Positions 25,173-33,178 of a stretch of 64,000 nucleotides of DNA are shown here, piece by piece. The notes under the pieces were generated by a model that was not told the origin of the DNA, made no database searches, and saw nothing but the letters and a program-made list of their open reading frames with translations. The stretch comes from Streptomyces sp. 1331.2 (lineage in GTDB: Bacteria > Actinomycetota > Actinomycetes > Streptomycetales > Streptomycetaceae), in assembly GCF_900199205.1 (NCBI RefSeq), contig NZ_OBMJ01000001.1, positions 124,001-188,000 on the forward strand, given 5' to 3'. A program made the position numbers and the translations under genes. Positions within the stretch are counted from its first letter, which is position 1, and each line of letters begins with the position of its first letter.

Positions 25173-28100
25173 TCACTTCCGGCCGGTGAGGGCGCGGGCC
25201 TGGTCGGCCAGGACGGCGTGCCGGAACAGGGTGCGCAGCGGCGGGCGGCTGCCGAGGTGCGGTTCCAGGTGGGCGGCGAGCTGGGCGGCGAGCAGGGAGT
25301 GGCCGCCGACCTCGAAGAAGTGGGAGTCGGCGGTGAAGCGGTCGTGGCCGAGGACCTGGCGCCAGGCGGCGGCGATCAGCTCCTGGCCGGGGTCGGCGAA
25401 GGCGCTCCGCTCCTCGGCGGTCTCCTCGCCCGCGGCCGTCTCGGCGCTCGCGTCCGCCAGCCGGGTGAGCGCGGCACGGTCGGGCTTGCCGCCGGGCAGG
25501 GTGGGCATCGCCGGGACGGCCGTCCAGCTCGCCGGGACGAGTCCGCCGGGCAGTCGGCGGGCGAGCGCGTCGTGCAGGGCGGCCTGGTCGGGGCGCTCGG
25601 CTCCTTCCAGGAAGCCGACCAGGCGGGGGCCGGTCCGCGGGTCGGTGTGCAGCACCACGGCGCAGGAGCGGCCGCCGAGTTCGGCGGAGGCCGCGGCCTC
25701 GATCTCCTCCAACTCGATCCGGTGGCCGCGGAGTTTGACCTGGTTGTCGGCGCGGCCGAGGAAGCGCAGCCGCCCGTTCAGGTCGCGGTAGCCGCGGTCG
25801 CCGGTGCGGTAGACGCGGGCGCCGCCGAGTGCGGGGACGGTGACGAAGCGGGCGGCGGTCGGGTCCGGCAGGCCCAGGTAGCCCTCGGCCACCATGGCTC
25901 CGCCGACGGCGAGTTCGCCGACGCAGCCGGCCGGCAGCGGGTGCAGCGTCTCGTCCAGGACGTACGTGCGCACGCCGTCGAGTTCGGTGCCGAGCGGGAT
26001 CTCGCCGTCCTCGGCGACATCGGCGGCGGTCACCTCGTGGACGGTGGAGGTGACGGTGGCCTCGGTGACGCCGTAGGCGTTCAGCACGGTGGTGGCCCCG
26101 GTGAGCCCGGCGAGCGCCCGGGCGGGCAGGCGCTCGCCGCCGAGGACGAGCAGCCGGGGTGTCCAGCGGCCGTCGCGCAGCGCCTCGCGCAGGTCCTCGC
26201 GGACGGCGAGCAGGTAGCTGGTCGGCAGGTTGGCGACGGTGACGCCGCGGGCGGCCAGGACGGCCACCAGCTCGGGACCGGTGGGCACTTCGCGCTGCGG
26301 CACGACCAGGGCGGCCCCGGCGGCGAGCGCGGGCAGCACCTCCTCCAGCGCCACGTCGAAGGACGGCCGGGCGAACAGCAGCACCCGGTCGGCGGGGGTG
26401 AGTGCGTAGCGGGCGGCGATCGCGGCGACGTATCCGGCGAGGGCCGAGCGGCCGACCAGGACGGGCTTGGGCACGCCGGTGGAGCCGGAGGTGTGGATCA
26501 GGTAGGCGGCGCCGTCCAGGGTGGCGGCGGGCTCGGCCTGCGGGAAGGCGGGGCCGTCCAGCAGGGCCGGGGTGACGGCCCCGGCGGGCAGCGCGAGCGC
26601 GCTCTGCCGGGTGGCCAGTACCAGGGCGGGGCGCAGGCGCTCCAGCAGCAGTGCGAGCCGGGCGGCCGGGTCCTCGCCGGACAGCGGCGCGTAGACGGCG
26701 CCGTGGCGCAGGCAGGCGAGCAATGCGACCACGCTGTCCGCGCCGCGCGGCAGCACGGTGGCCACCGGCTGGCCGGGCGCGACCCCGGCGGCGCGCAGCC
26801 GTTCGACCAACTCGGTGACGCGGCGGTCGAGTTCGCCGTAGCTGATCCGTTCGGTGCCGGCCAGCAGGGCGAGCGCGGTCGGGTCGTGGGCGGCGGCCGG
26901 GTCGAGCAGGGCGGGGGCGGGCGTTTCGGTGGCGGGGGCGTCGGCGGGCGGTACGGCGTCGCCCGCGGGGGCCAGCGCGGCGATCGGCGCCTGCGGGCGG
27001 TCCAGGTAGCAGCGCAGCAGCTCCAGCAGCCGCTCGGACAGCAGCACCGCCTCGGACTCGCCGAACAGGTCGGCGTCGTAGTCCCAGACCAGGGTCATCC
27101 CGGCGGCGCCGTGCTTCCGGCCGACCACCCGGCGGTCGTCGGGCAGCAGCACCAGGTCGAGGTCGAAGCGGGTGGTGCCGGTGTTGAAGCCCTCGTACAG
27201 CGAGACCTCCAGCCCGGGCGCCTGGACGTCCGGCAGTGCCGCGTCGTGTGCGCTGAACATGACGTTGAACAGCGGGTTGTCGGCGCCGCCGGTGTGCAGG
27301 CCGAGGCGGCGGGTCAACTCCTGTACCGGCAGGTCCTGGTGGGGCAGCGCGCGAAGCAGGACGTCGGTCGCCTCGTCCACGGCCTCGGTCCCGGAGACCG
27401 CCGGGTCGAGCCGCAGGCGCAGCGGCACGGTGTTCACGAACATGCCGACGGTGCCCTCGTAGCCCTCGGGCCGGTTGCCGACGGCGGTGCCGATCACCAG
27501 CTCGCGGTGCCCGCCGTGCCGGCGCAGCAGCTCGGCGAACAGGGCGAGCAGGGTGCTGAACGGGGTGTGGCCGTCCGCGGTGCTGCGCTCGCGCAGCCGC
27601 GTGGCCAGGTCGGCGCCGATCGCCTGGCGCAGCTGCCCGCCGTGGTGGCGGCGCTCGGTGCCGGGCCGGGCCAGCCCGGGCAGCGTGACCTCGCGCGGCG
27701 CGTCGGCCAACTCCCGGGTCCAGAAGTCGAGTCCGCGGTCCCGCGGGAGGTCGGCGGCGGCGCGCGCGTGCTCCTCGTACGAAGGGGCGACGGGCAGCTC
27801 GTACGACTCGCCGAGGACCTGGGCGCGGTAGACGGTGAACAGGTCGCGCAGCAGGATCGCGAAGGAGTGGCCGTCGTGGACGAGGTGGTGCTCGACGTGG
27901 ATCAGCCGGTGGTGGTCCTCGGCGATCCGGACCAGGTGCCAGCGCAGCAGTGGCGCCCGTTCGGTGTCCAGCGGCTCCGCGGCCTCGGCGGCGAGCAGTC
28001 GGCGGAAGGCGGCCTCCGGGTCGGCCTCGGCGCCGAAGTCGCTGTGGCGCAGCTCCGGTTGGCAGTTCTCGGCGACCCGCTGGCCGGGCAGGCCCTCCGC

Positions 28101-28286
28101 GCTGGGTACCAACTCCAGCCGCAGGCCCGGGTGGTGGGCCAGGACGGCGGCCAGTCCGGTGTGCAGCGCCTCGCGGTCGAGGGTGCCCCACAGGTCGAGG
28201 ACGGCGGTGAAGTTGTAGGCGCGGCTGCCCGGCAGCATCTGTTCGTGCAGCCAGACGATCTCCTGTGACGGAGAGAGTGCGAACAT
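25173..28286 (-). CDS. NRPS C-A-T module
   Basis: 1037 aa, the only complete elongation module. The condensation domain (about 1-430) has HHLVHDGHS (His133, His134, Asp138); the N-terminus starts directly at the C domain (MFALSPSQEIVWLHEQM). The adenylation domain (about 450-955) has YLIHTSGSTGVPKPV, FDVALEEVLPAL, NAYGVTEAT (Val replaces the usual Pro), YRTGDRGY, GRADNQVKLRGHRIELEEIE and TLPGGKPDR. The carrier has FFEVGGHSLLAAQ, Ser997. Pocket residues by eye are D-V-E-N-V-G-A-V-T-K; Glu at 239 with Asn at 278 recalls ornithine-type codes (DMENLGLINK), so a basic or amine-bearing residue is possible. The ATG at 28286 matches the C-domain start; upstream reading is Pro/Arg-rich non-coding sequence. 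Confidence 0.92.
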   Translation of the reverse strand: MFALSPSQEIVWLHEQMLPGSRAYNFTAVLDLWGTLDREALHTGLAAVLAHHPGLRLELVPSAEGLPGQRVAENCQPELRHSDFGAEADPEAAFRRLLAAEAAEPLDTERAPLLRWHLVRIAEDHHRLIHVEHHLVHDGHSFAILLRDLFTVYRAQVLGESYELPVAPSYEEHARAAADLPRDRGLDFWTRELADAPREVTLPGLARPGTERRHHGGQLRQAIGADLATRLRERSTADGHTPFSTLLALFAELLRRHGGHRELVIGTAVGNRPEGYEGTVGMFVNTVPLRLRLDPAVSGTEAVDEATDVLLRALPHQDLPVQELTRRLGLHTGGADNPLFNVMFSAHDAALPDVQAPGLEVSLYEGFNTGTTRFDLDLVLLPDDRRVVGRKHGAAGMTLVWDYDADLFGESEAVLLSERLLELLRCYLDRPQAPIAALAPAGDAVPPADAPATETPAPALLDPAAAHDPTALALLAGTERISYGELDRRVTELVERLRAAGVAPGQPVATVLPRGADSVVALLACLRHGAVYAPLSGEDPAARLALLLERLRPALVLATRQSALALPAGAVTPALLDGPAFPQAEPAATLDGAAYLIHTSGSTGVPKPVLVGRSALAGYVAAIAARYALTPADRVLLFARPSFDVALEEVLPALAAGAALVVPQREVPTGPELVAVLAARGVTVANLPTSYLLAVREDLREALRDGRWTPRLLVLGGERLPARALAGLTGATTVLNAYGVTEATVTSTVHEVTAADVAEDGEIPLGTELDGVRTYVLDETLHPLPAGCVGELAVGGAMVAEGYLGLPDPTAARFVTVPALGGARVYRTGDRGYRDLNGRLRFLGRADNQVKLRGHRIELEEIEAAASAELGGRSCAVVLHTDPRTGPRLVGFLEGAERPDQAALHDALARRLPGGLVPASWTAVPAMPTLPGGKPDRAALTRLADASAETAAGEETAEERSAFADPGQELIAAAWRQVLGHDRFTADSHFFEVGGHSLLAAQLAAHLEPHLGSRPPLRTLFRHAVLADQARALTGRK

Positions 28287-28526
28287 GGACGGCTCCCTTG
28301 TGTGGTGGACTTGTCGGCACCGCGGTGGCCGGTGGCGGGCGTGGGGTGGTCCCGCTCCGTCCGGTGGGGCCGGACCGGCACCCGGGGTGCGGGTGCGGCC
28401 GGGAAGGTGCTGGATCCGGAAGGGCGGATCCGGTGGGGGAGTTCTGGCCTGCGGGCTCGGGCGTGGCGGGTGAGGCATCAGGGCTCGGCTGCCGTGGCTC
28501 CCACGTCCCGTTCAGGGCAGGCCGGT
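28287..28526. other. 240-base gap inside the NRPS operon with small hairpins
   Basis: No gene is seen. It holds two short stems, GTCCGG-tgggg-CCGGAC (about 28360-28376) and GGATCCG-gaaggg-CGGATCC (28412-28431). They could tune read-through or mRNA stability between the free C domain and the C-A-T gene. No promoter is evident. Confidence 0.35.
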
Positions 28527-29861
28527 TCAGGCGTCGGCCGGCAGCCGTTCCGCGCCGTGCAGGTGGTGCCGCAGCAGGACGAGGAGCTCGCCGAAGGCCG
28601 CGTGGGCGTCGTCCTCGGGGAAGCGGTCGCTGTCCCAGGCGAGCCGGATCAGCAGGTCGTCGCCGTGTTCGGCGGAGACGGCGAGCGGCGCGGCGAGCGG
28701 GCGCCCGGCCAGGTGGGTCTCCCGGCCGGGGACGCCGCCGAGCACCAGCGGCGGGCGGCGCTGCAGGTCCTCCAGGGAGAGCATGGCGTCCAGCGAACCC
28801 GTCCACGGCGCGCCCGCGGTGCGGGCGGCACGGACCACCTCGTCGAACGGCGTGCCGGCATGGTCGAGGTCGTCCCACCAGGCGTCGGCGAGGGCGTCCA
28901 GGTCGGTCGCGGTGGCCGAAACGGCCGGGTGGACCAGGGTGTTGAGGAAGCAGCCGAGTGCGGCGGGCGCCCCGGGCGGTCGGCCGCCCCACGGGTAGCC
29001 GAGCGCGAGCGCCCCTCCCCCGGCCTCTGGCGGGCGCGAGCCGGATGCCCGGTACAGCCGGTGCGCGACGGCCCCGACGGCGTCCAGCAGGGCCGGGAAG
29101 ACGGCGCCGCGGGCGGCGGCCCCGACGGCGGGCAGCCGCTCGGTGAGCATTCCGGTGGACGTGGCCGCACCGCCGCCCGCACCGGCCAGTCCGGCGAGCC
29201 GGCGCCCCCAGTGGGCCTGCGCGGCGGGTCCCCCGGCGGCGTCCTCGGCGGCGAGCTGGAGTTCGACGGCCTGCCGGTAGTCGGCCAGCGCCTGCGGGTC
29301 GGGCCCGGCCGCGGGCGGTGGCGTCCCGTCCTGGCGGTACGCCTCGCTCAGTTCGGCCGTGAGCACCCCGAACGACTGCTCGTCACCGGCCGCGTGGTCC
29401 AGCGCGACGGCCAGCAACTCCTCGTCACCGTCCGGATCCTGGGCCACCAGCAGGCGCAGTGCGGGCCCGTCGAGGGGCCAGTCGAGCAGGGCCCGGCGCA
29501 GGGCCTCGCGGGCCGAGCCGCCGGGTGCGGTTCCGATCCGGGCAGCGTCGATCCGGGCGACCTCGACCGAGGGGCCGCCGACCCGTAGGACCGGTGTGCC
29601 GCGTACGGTCGCGAAGCCCCCGCACAGCGCCGGGTGGCGGGCAGCGACGGTGGCGGCGGCGCGGGCCAGCCGGTCCTGGTCGAGGGTGCCGCGCGGGTAG
29701 GCGAACAGCAGCGGAACGATGTCGGACCGGCTCTGCGGGGTGAGCCTGCGGGTGATCAGGAAGCGCCGCTGGGCGCCGGTCAGCGGCAGCAGCTCCACCG
29801 GGGAGTCGGCGGCGGCGGCGCGGTACCGGGCGAGGTAGGCGGCGGTGATGCTGGCGTGCAC
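28527..29861 (-). CDS. Free-standing NRPS condensation domain
   Basis: 444 aa, one condensation-fold domain with no carrier or adenylation partner. It opens with LLPLTGAQRRFLITRRLTPQ (C1-like). Later family stretches are recognisable: GYPWGGRP.., LGCFLNTLVHPAV and GTPFDEVVRAAR. The HHxxxDG motif reads DHAAGDE: Asp155-His156-x3-Asp160-Glu161. The second His (the residue usually credited with catalysis) and the Asp remain, but the first His and the Gly are replaced. It may be active in trans with the two A-T proteins, or be a substrate-binding partner. First biosynthetic gene after the exporter; preceded by a 16-bp tandem-repeat tract. Confidence 0.82.
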   Translation of the reverse strand: MHASITAAYLARYRAAAADSPVELLPLTGAQRRFLITRRLTPQSRSDIVPLLFAYPRGTLDQDRLARAAATVAARHPALCGGFATVRGTPVLRVGGPSVEVARIDAARIGTAPGGSAREALRRALLDWPLDGPALRLLVAQDPDGDEELLAVALDHAAGDEQSFGVLTAELSEAYRQDGTPPPAAGPDPQALADYRQAVELQLAAEDAAGGPAAQAHWGRRLAGLAGAGGGAATSTGMLTERLPAVGAAARGAVFPALLDAVGAVAHRLYRASGSRPPEAGGGALALGYPWGGRPPGAPAALGCFLNTLVHPAVSATATDLDALADAWWDDLDHAGTPFDEVVRAARTAGAPWTGSLDAMLSLEDLQRRPPLVLGGVPGRETHLAGRPLAAPLAVSAEHGDDLLIRLAWDSDRFPEDDAHAAFGELLVLLRHHLHGAERLPADA

Positions 29862-29906
29862 GGGAACGGTCTCCGGTTTCCGGTCGCGGCTCGGCAGGTC
29901 TGGGTC

Positions 29907-30034
29907 GGCGAGGCGGTGGCTCGCCGAGGCGGTGGCTCGGTCCCGGCCTGGGCCGGTCAGGCGGTGCTTCGGTCAGGCGGTGCTTCGGTCAGGCGGTGCT
30001 TCGGTCAGGAGGCGGTTCGGTCAGGAGGCGGTGG
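29907..30034. repeat. 16-bp tandem repeat tract, 8 units
   Basis: Eight consecutive 16-bp units run from 29907 to 30034. There are two GGCGAGGCGGTGGCTC-type units, one divergent unit, three identical GGTCAGGCGGTGCTTC units (29955-30002) and two GGTCAGGAGGCGGTTC-type units. The last unit enters the 3' end of the exporter gene (stop at 30021). It occupies most of the gap before the free C-domain gene. Confidence 0.85.
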
Positions 30035-31385
30035 GACGCGCAGCAGGCTCCTCGGTGGTGGCGACGCCCTCCCCGGCAGCGGCGGCCGCGCCCCCGGCGT
30101 CCGGTGCGCCACCGCCCGGCGCCCTGCCGCCCGACCCGCCGTCGAGCGGCAGGTCGCGCATCCGGCGCAGCGGGGACAGCAGCAGCGGCACCGGTACGAG
30201 CAGGAACCCGGCCGCGCAGAGCCAGAGCGCGGCGCGCGGTCCGGCCGCGTCGGCGACGAGCCCGCCGCCCAGGGCGCCGATCGGCATGGTGCCCCACACC
30301 AGGAAGCGCATGGTGGCGTTCATCCGGCCGAGCAGCTCCGGCGGGCAGACGCTCTGCCGGAAGCTCACCTGGGCGACGTTGTAGGCCACCGCGCCGAACA
30401 GCACCACCCCGGAGGCGAGGCCGAACAGCACCACGCCCGCGCCGCCGCCGGACAGCGGCCACAGCACCGCGAACGGCGCCGTCACCACCGTGGACAGCCA
30501 GATCAGCCGGGCCTGCCCGACCCACCGCGCCAGGTGCCCGGCGCACAGCGCGCCGGCCAGCCCGCCGAGGGCGGAGGCCGAGAGCAGCACGCCGATGGTG
30601 CCCGGCTCCAGGTCGAGGACCCGGACCCAGAACACCGTCTGCACGGCCATCAGGACGGCGGCGAACAGGTTGGAGACGGCGGTGGCAGTGGCGATCGCCC
30701 GCAGCAGCGGGTGGCCCAGGACGAAGCGCACGCCCGCCGCCACCTCGGCGCGCAGCGAGCGCCCGGGCTCCGGTTCCGGCCGCGGCTCGTCAACCCGGAT
30801 CCGGGCGAGCAGCAGTGCGGAGGCCAGGTACCCGCAGGCGTCGGCCACGATGGCGAGCGGCGCGCCGAGCAGCTGGACCAGCCCGCCGCCGAGGCCCGGC
30901 CCGGCGATCTGGGCGGAGGAGCGGACCGTCTCCAGCGCCCCGTTGCCGCCGACCAGTTGCTCGCGCGGCAGGACGGCGGGCAGGAAGGACTGGTGGGCGA
31001 CGTCGAAGAACACCGTCGCCACTCCGGTGACCAGCGCCACCAGGTAGAGCTGCGGCATGGTCAGCACGCCGAGCGCCGCCGCCGGCGGGATCGATCCCAC
31101 GGCGAGGCAGCGCACCAGGTCGGCCCGGATCAGCACCGGCAGCTTGCGCATCCGGTCCAGCCACGCGCCGGCCGGCAGGCCGACCAGCAGGAAGGCGGCG
31201 GTCTCGGCGGCGGTCAGCAGTCCGACCTCGAACGGGGTGGCGTCCAGCACCACCACCGCCGCCAACGGCAACGCGACGAGGGTGACCTGACTGCCCGTCT
31301 GGGCGGTGGCGGCACCGGTCAGCAGGAGCCGGAAGTCGCGGTGGCCGAGCAGACGGGCCTGGCGGGGGCGAGGCAAATCGTTCAT
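30021..31385 (-). CDS. MFS exporter of the NRPS cluster
   Basis: A 454-aa major-facilitator protein of the EntS/enterobactin-exporter-like (MFS_3) group. It has about 12 membrane helices; the start FRLLLTGAATAQTGSQVTLVALPLAAVVVL and the loop GAWLDRMRKLPVLI (family version of the G-x3-D-R motif A) are diagnostic. The C-terminal tail after helix 12 is Gly/Ala-rich and cytosolic. It is the first gene of the minus-strand NRPS operon, so it is the probable exporter of, or self-protection against, the peptide. Start ATG 31385; the ribosome site is weak. Confidence 0.88.
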   Translation of the reverse strand: MNDLPRPRQARLLGHRDFRLLLTGAATAQTGSQVTLVALPLAAVVVLDATPFEVGLLTAAETAAFLLVGLPAGAWLDRMRKLPVLIRADLVRCLAVGSIPPAAALGVLTMPQLYLVALVTGVATVFFDVAHQSFLPAVLPREQLVGGNGALETVRSSAQIAGPGLGGGLVQLLGAPLAIVADACGYLASALLLARIRVDEPRPEPEPGRSLRAEVAAGVRFVLGHPLLRAIATATAVSNLFAAVLMAVQTVFWVRVLDLEPGTIGVLLSASALGGLAGALCAGHLARWVGQARLIWLSTVVTAPFAVLWPLSGGGAGVVLFGLASGVVLFGAVAYNVAQVSFRQSVCPPELLGRMNATMRFLVWGTMPIGALGGGLVADAAGPRAALWLCAAGFLLVPVPLLLSPLRRMRDLPLDGGSGGRAPGGGAPDAGGAAAAAGEGVATTEEPAARPTAS

Positions 31386-31798
31386 TGGTGCGACTCTCGG
31401 TCACCTCTTCTACACAGAGCAAACACCGGGTCCGTTTCCGGACGAGCCGCAGCTCGGCCGGATCCCGCCCCTTGGCCGACCGGCTCTTCTGCCTCCTTCA
31501 CGGCCCCTTATGGACCACTCGCACCGCCCGCGAAGCCCATCGACCGAGGCGGCGACCCGTCGGACGGCCGTCCACGGCACCTCGGGCGCCGCCGGGGTGG
31601 TCCGTCCATCTCGCCGTCCGCTATTCGGACAGGTGCTTTCCGGCCACCGGACGACGGCGGTCAACTTGGCCGGATCGCACGAGGCGCCACGGCGCCGTCA
31701 CCCCATCGTGATATCGGCACGATGGATGGCGACCGTCGAATGGAACCCCGACCGCCCGCTTCACCCCTTCAATCGCTCGCCGCCGAGCTCCCCCACCT
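31386..31798. promoter_or_regulatory. 413-base region upstream of the NRPS operon
   Basis: No credible gene is seen. It must hold the promoter of the minus-strand NRPS operon, but I cannot fix -35/-10 boxes with confidence; TAGAAG near 31410 is a weak -10 candidate. A clear inverted repeat CATCGTG-N7-CACGATG lies at 31704-31724, between the phosphatase stop and the exporter start. It could be an operator for the operon or a weak terminator of the phosphatase gene. Confidence 0.45.
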
Positions 31799-32890
31799 TC
31801 AATCAGCCGACCGGCGGGTGATCGCGAGCACCGCCATATCGTCGTCCCGCGGCCCGCCGGTCCACCGCTCGACATCGGCCACCAACGCATCCAGCACCTG
31901 CTGCGGGCCGCCGAACGGCCCCTGCGGGCCCAGCCCCGGCACCGGGTCGTAGAACTCCCCCGCGGCGTCCCGGGCCTCGGTCACCCCGTCGGTCACCAGC
32001 AGCAGCGTGCACCCGGGCGGGAACGGCCGGCTCTCCGGCTCGGGCCGTGCCACTCCCAGCACGCCCATCATCAGCGGCAGCCCCGGATCCGCCGCATCCA
32101 GCCGCCGCACCTTCACTCCGGGGCCGCCCAGCAGGTACGGGCCGGGGTGCCCGCAGTCCAGCGTGCGCACCGTCTCCTCCCCCGGCGGGAACTCCACCAG
32201 CAGCGCCGTGATGAACCCCTCCAACCGCAGCTCCTCGCTCAGCCGGTCGACCTCCCGCAGCAGCGAGGCCTCCAGCCCGTCCGCGAGCGCGGCCAGGTCC
32301 GCGGCCCGGGAGGAGATCTCCCGGAAGGCCCCGAGCAGCACCGAGACCGCCCCCACCGCCTGCAGCCCCTTGCCCCGCACGTCCGCGATCAGCCCGCGCA
32401 CGCCGTACGGGGTGACCTGCAGCGCGTACGCGTCACCGCCGATCAGCGCCTCGTCCTGGGCGGCCCGGTAGCAGGCCGCGACCGACAGCCGCCCCACCCG
32501 CCCCGGCGGCTCCGGGAGCACCGCGCGCTGCGCCGCCTCGGCCACCGACCGCACCCGTTCCAGGTGCCGCCCGTGCCGGGCCACCACCTGGTTCACCCCG
32601 ACCCCGATCAGCGCCGTGAAGGCCGTGTTCACCAGCTCCAGGTAGCCGTCGCCGGTCCCGATCGACGCGTCCTGGGTGGACAGCAGCAGGATCCCGGTCA
32701 CATTGGCCACGCCCACCGCGACGGTGTCCCGCAACCGCAGCAGCGCCCCGGCCAGCACCACGGCGGCCGCCAGCAGCGGATCACCCCAGTAGTCGGCCGG
32801 ATCCAGCGCGTTCCACACCAGCCCGCCGACGATCAGCAACCACGGCGCGACCCGCACGTACGGCGGCCACTGCACGGACCTCGGGGCCAT
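31799..32890 (-). CDS. Membrane PP2C-type (SpoIIE/RsbU) serine phosphatase
   Basis: 363 aa. The N-terminus has three or four hydrophobic segments (VAPWLLIVGGLVWNAL, LLAAAVVLAGALLRL, GVANVTGILLLST, VNTAFTALIGVGVNQVV). Then comes a linker helix HLERVRSVAEAAQRAVLPEPPGRVGRL and the SpoIIE-type phosphatase domain (YALQVTPYGVRGLIADVRGKGLQAVG, TLDCGHPGPYLL, LLLVTDGVTEARD, GGPRDDDMAVLAI). The metal Asp residues are in DVRG, TDG and DDD. It dephosphorylates a STAS-type anti-sigma antagonist. ATG 32890 is preferred over longer upstream reading. Its stop lies about 410 bases before the NRPS exporter on the same strand. Confidence 0.87.
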   Translation of the reverse strand: MAPRSVQWPPYVRVAPWLLIVGGLVWNALDPADYWGDPLLAAAVVLAGALLRLRDTVAVGVANVTGILLLSTQDASIGTGDGYLELVNTAFTALIGVGVNQVVARHGRHLERVRSVAEAAQRAVLPEPPGRVGRLSVAACYRAAQDEALIGGDAYALQVTPYGVRGLIADVRGKGLQAVGAVSVLLGAFREISSRAADLAALADGLEASLLREVDRLSEELRLEGFITALLVEFPPGEETVRTLDCGHPGPYLLGGPGVKVRRLDAADPGLPLMMGVLGVARPEPESRPFPPGCTLLLVTDGVTEARDAAGEFYDPVPGLGPQGPFGGPQQVLDALVADVERWTGGPRDDDMAVLAITRRSAD

Positions 32891-33178
32891 CGGCGACCTG
32901 GCTTCCGTCTCCCGACCATCCGGAAGGGCTTGTTCCGATCCCTCCGATCGTAGCCACGGGCGCCCGCGACCCGCATGGCGGCCGCCCCGGGGCCGTCGGC
33001 GGATACCGCCACACCGGAGCACCGGGCGAACCGGAGCACCGGGCACACCAGGCACACCTGCTCGCCAGGCGGGTCCCACGAATAATCCACAACCCCTCCC
33101 TAACCGATCATGTACGCTGCTCGCGCATTCGAACTATGGGGAACCTGTTCGACGTTTGACAGAAATGTGGGGGGATCG

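Noticed and set aside
25117..28992. N-terminal 1292 codons of a frame continuous with the 610-aa A-T protein
   Set aside because: Arg/Pro-rich shadow of the C-A-T gene; the A-T protein starts at 25116.
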